Origin: JBBSDV01 sp038240335
GTDB taxonomy: Bacteria > Chloroflexota > Dehalococcoidia > DSTF01 > JACRBR01
Length of the DNA: 6,120 nucleotides
Direction of reading: 5' to 3'
Assembly (NCBI GenBank): GCA_038240335.1
Contig: JBBSDV010000180.1
Coordinates: forward strand, 1 to 6,120
A program made the position numbers and the translations under genes. The notes below the pieces were generated by a model that searched no databases, had not been told where the DNA came from, and worked only from the letters and a program-made list of their open reading frames with translations. Of the stretch, positions 4,875-6,120 are shown in pieces; within the stretch, counting starts at the first letter, position 1; the number at the start of each line of letters is the position of its first letter.

Positions 4875-4889
4875 GAGGAGATCTCGGTG
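4875..4889 (+). promoter_or_regulatory. Ribosome binding site deciding the GTG start of tupA
   Basis: GAGGAG (4875-4880) lies six bases before GTG (4887-4889). An in-frame TTG at 4869 would place this site inside the coding region and would leave almost no room after the operator, so GTG 4887 is preferred. Confidence 0.8.
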
Positions 4890-5852
4890 ATTCGATTCGG
4901 GCAGACACACCTCCGTCGGGCGCGAAGCACGCGAGCGTCGATGCTGATTGCGCTCGTCGGCGCTGTGGCGCTGCTCGCGGCGTGCGGGAGCAACGACAAC
5001 AACACGACGAAGACCCCCGCTAATAGCGCGAACCCGACCGCGGCGGCAAGCGCAACGATCGATCCGCCGATCGTGCCGACCAAGGCGAGCGGGACATTGA
5101 TCGTCGCGACCACGACGAGCACGCAGGACAGCGGCCTGCTTGATGCACTGGTGCCGAAGTTCGAGGCCGAGACGGGCTATTCGGTTCAGACCGTCGCTGT
5201 CGGCTCGGGTCAGGCGATCGCCCAGGCATCGCGCGGCGACGCCGACGTCGTCCTCGTGCACTCGCCCGACGCCGAGAAAAAGATGGTCGATGCAGGCGAC
5301 GGCGTCGAGCGCACGCTCGTCATGCACAACGACTTCATCATCGTCGGGCCGGCGGCCGATCCCGCCGGCGTGAAGGCGGCAGGAAACACTAACGACGCGA
5401 TGCAGGCGATCGCCACGAAGAGCGCGAAGTTCATCAGCCGCGGCGATGATTCAGGCACAAACGCCCTCGAACTGAAGCTTTGGAAGGGCATCAACGTGAC
5501 GCCGAAGGGCCAGAGCTGGTACGAGGAGTCTGGCCAGGGCATGGGCGCGACGCTGCAGATCGCGAGCCAGAAGGCGGGCTACACGATTAGCGACCGAGGC
5601 ACCTATCTCGCGCAGAAGGCGAACCTCGACCTCGATATCCTCTTTCAGGGCGATAAGAAGCTGCTCAACGTCTACCACGTGATCGTCGTCAATCCGGACA
5701 AGCACGACAAGGTCAACGCCATCGGCGCGCGCGCCTTCGCGGCGTGGATCACGCGGCCGGACACGCAGAAGTTCATCGGTCAGTTCGGCGTCGACAAGTT
5801 CAGCGAACCGTTATTCTTCCCGGACGCCGGCAGCGCAGAGCCGACGGGATAG
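4887..5852 (+). CDS. tupA: Tungstate ABC transporter substrate-binding lipoprotein TupA
   Basis: This 321-aa lipoprotein (counting from the GTG) captures oxyanions, most likely tungstate, for the TupABC importer. Residues 1-33 are a lipoprotein signal: Arg-rich n-region, hydrophobic stretch from 19, and lipobox LLAAC with Cys33. A low-complexity Asn/Thr/Ala/Pro linker (34-69) tethers the domain to the membrane. The mature fold starts at about 71 with LIVATTTSTQDSG, then VGSGQAIAQASRGDADVVLV (105-124), FISRGDDSGT (182-191), WYEESGQGMGATL (211-223) and YTISDRGTYL (232-241). TTTST, SRGDDSGT and GQGMG are the TupA family's ligand-binding blocks and separate it from ModA. Only the remembered family specificity says tungstate; molybdate cannot be excluded from sequence. 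The gene is followed after six bases by the permease gene. It is probably controlled at the inverted repeat 4840-4863. Confidence 0.93.
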   Translation: MIRFGQTHLRRARSTRASMLIALVGAVALLAACGSNDNNTTKTPANSANPTAAASATIDPPIVPTKASGTLIVATTTSTQDSGLLDALVPKFEAETGYSVQTVAVGSGQAIAQASRGDADVVLVHSPDAEKKMVDAGDGVERTLVMHNDFIIVGPAADPAGVKAAGNTNDAMQAIATKSAKFISRGDDSGTNALELKLWKGINVTPKGQSWYEESGQGMGATLQIASQKAGYTISDRGTYLAQKANLDLDILFQGDKKLLNVYHVIVVNPDKHDKVNAIGARAFAAWITRPDTQKFIGQFGVDKFSEPLFFPDAGSAEPTG

Positions 5853-5858
5853 GCCGAC

Positions 5859-6120
5859 ATGGATCTCATCGGCAGCGGGCTCAAAGAAGCGTTCCGTCTC
5901 CTGCTCCACAACGACGGCGACGTGTACGAGATCGCCCTCCGCTCCGTCTACGTCTCCGGCGTTGCCACGGCGCTCAGCCTGATTCTCGGTATCGGCCTCG
6001 GGGCCACGCTCGCGTTCCGGCAGTTCCGCGGCCGATTTGTCGCTCTGACGCTCGTCAACACGGGCATGGGGCTACCGCCGGTCGTCGTTGGCCTCGTCAT
6101 CGCGATCCTGTTGTGGCGGA
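5859..6120 (+). CDS. tupB: Tungstate ABC transporter permease TupB, 5' part
   Basis: This is the first 87 residues of an inner-membrane permease, cut by the window edge. A short amphipathic start (about 1-22) is followed by YEIALRSVYVSG (23-34), typical of the start of the binding-protein-dependent permease domain. Helix 1 is at about 30-52, and the second begins near VALTLVNTGMGLPPVVVGLV (61-80). The NTGMGLPPVVVGL block is characteristic of TupB-like tungstate permeases. The ATG lies six bases after the tupA stop, with only a weak GGGATAGG before it, so translation is probably coupled. The ATPase gene tupC would be expected further downstream, outside the window. Confidence 0.92.
   Translation, partial: MDLIGSGLKEAFRLLLHNDGDVYEIALRSVYVSGVATALSLILGIGLGATLAFRQFRGRFVALTLVNTGMGLPPVVVGLVIAILLWR

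Noticed and set aside
4484..5122. Minus-strand open frame of 212 codons
   Set aside because: It is antisense to parts of the ModE-like and tupA genes and would read through the operator; its hydrophobic start mirrors the tupA signal and linker.

Overview
This 6.1-kb window is from a GC-rich bacterial chromosome (about 60-65% GC by eye, with strong G/C bias at third codon positions). The gene content suggests Chloroflexota (Dehalococcoidia- or Thermomicrobia-like): a stand-alone radical-SAM-linked DUF2344 protein, a PadR regulator beside a CorC-type CBS protein, and a Tup-type tungstate transporter with a one-domain ModE-like regulator. That placement is an inference from gene types, not a demonstrated taxonomy. 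I see no mobile element, CRISPR array, tRNA or rRNA.

Left part (1-4000), all genes on the minus strand, read from right to left. A small uncharacterised 66-aa protein (3987-3787) is followed by a PadR-family repressor (3604-2984), a CNNM/CorC (HlyC-type) membrane protein with paired CBS domains (2870-1575), the DUF2344 protein (1419-733) and a histidine phosphatase (733-134). The last two overlap by one base (TGATG) and are very probably translationally coupled. The gaps of 113-182 bp between the other genes leave room for separate promoters or read-through. The first 133 bases hold no gene I can assign with confidence.

Middle (3988-4329). A non-coding stretch of about 340 bp holds an AT-rich promoter-like element for the small gene, a 9-bp inverted repeat whose left arm contains CGATATGC, a strong two-part hairpin, three spaced TGCTCGC repeats and a 7-bp inverted repeat upstream of the regulator.

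Right part (4330-6120), all plus strand. A one-domain ModE-type DNA-binding protein (4330-4668) is followed by a 218-bp gap and then the tungstate ABC transporter genes: the lipoprotein receptor tupA (4887-5852, GTG start) and the 5' end of the permease tupB (5859 to the window edge). Directly upstream of tupA is a perfect inverted repeat, CGATATGC-N8-GCATATCG (4840-4863). Its geometry matches the E. coli ModE operator as I remember it.

How the parts may fit together: the ModE-like protein probably binds this site to control tungstate or molybdate uptake. The same CGATATGC word occurs in the promoter region of the divergent small gene, so that unknown protein may belong to the same metal regulon. 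This is the most interesting lead in the window.
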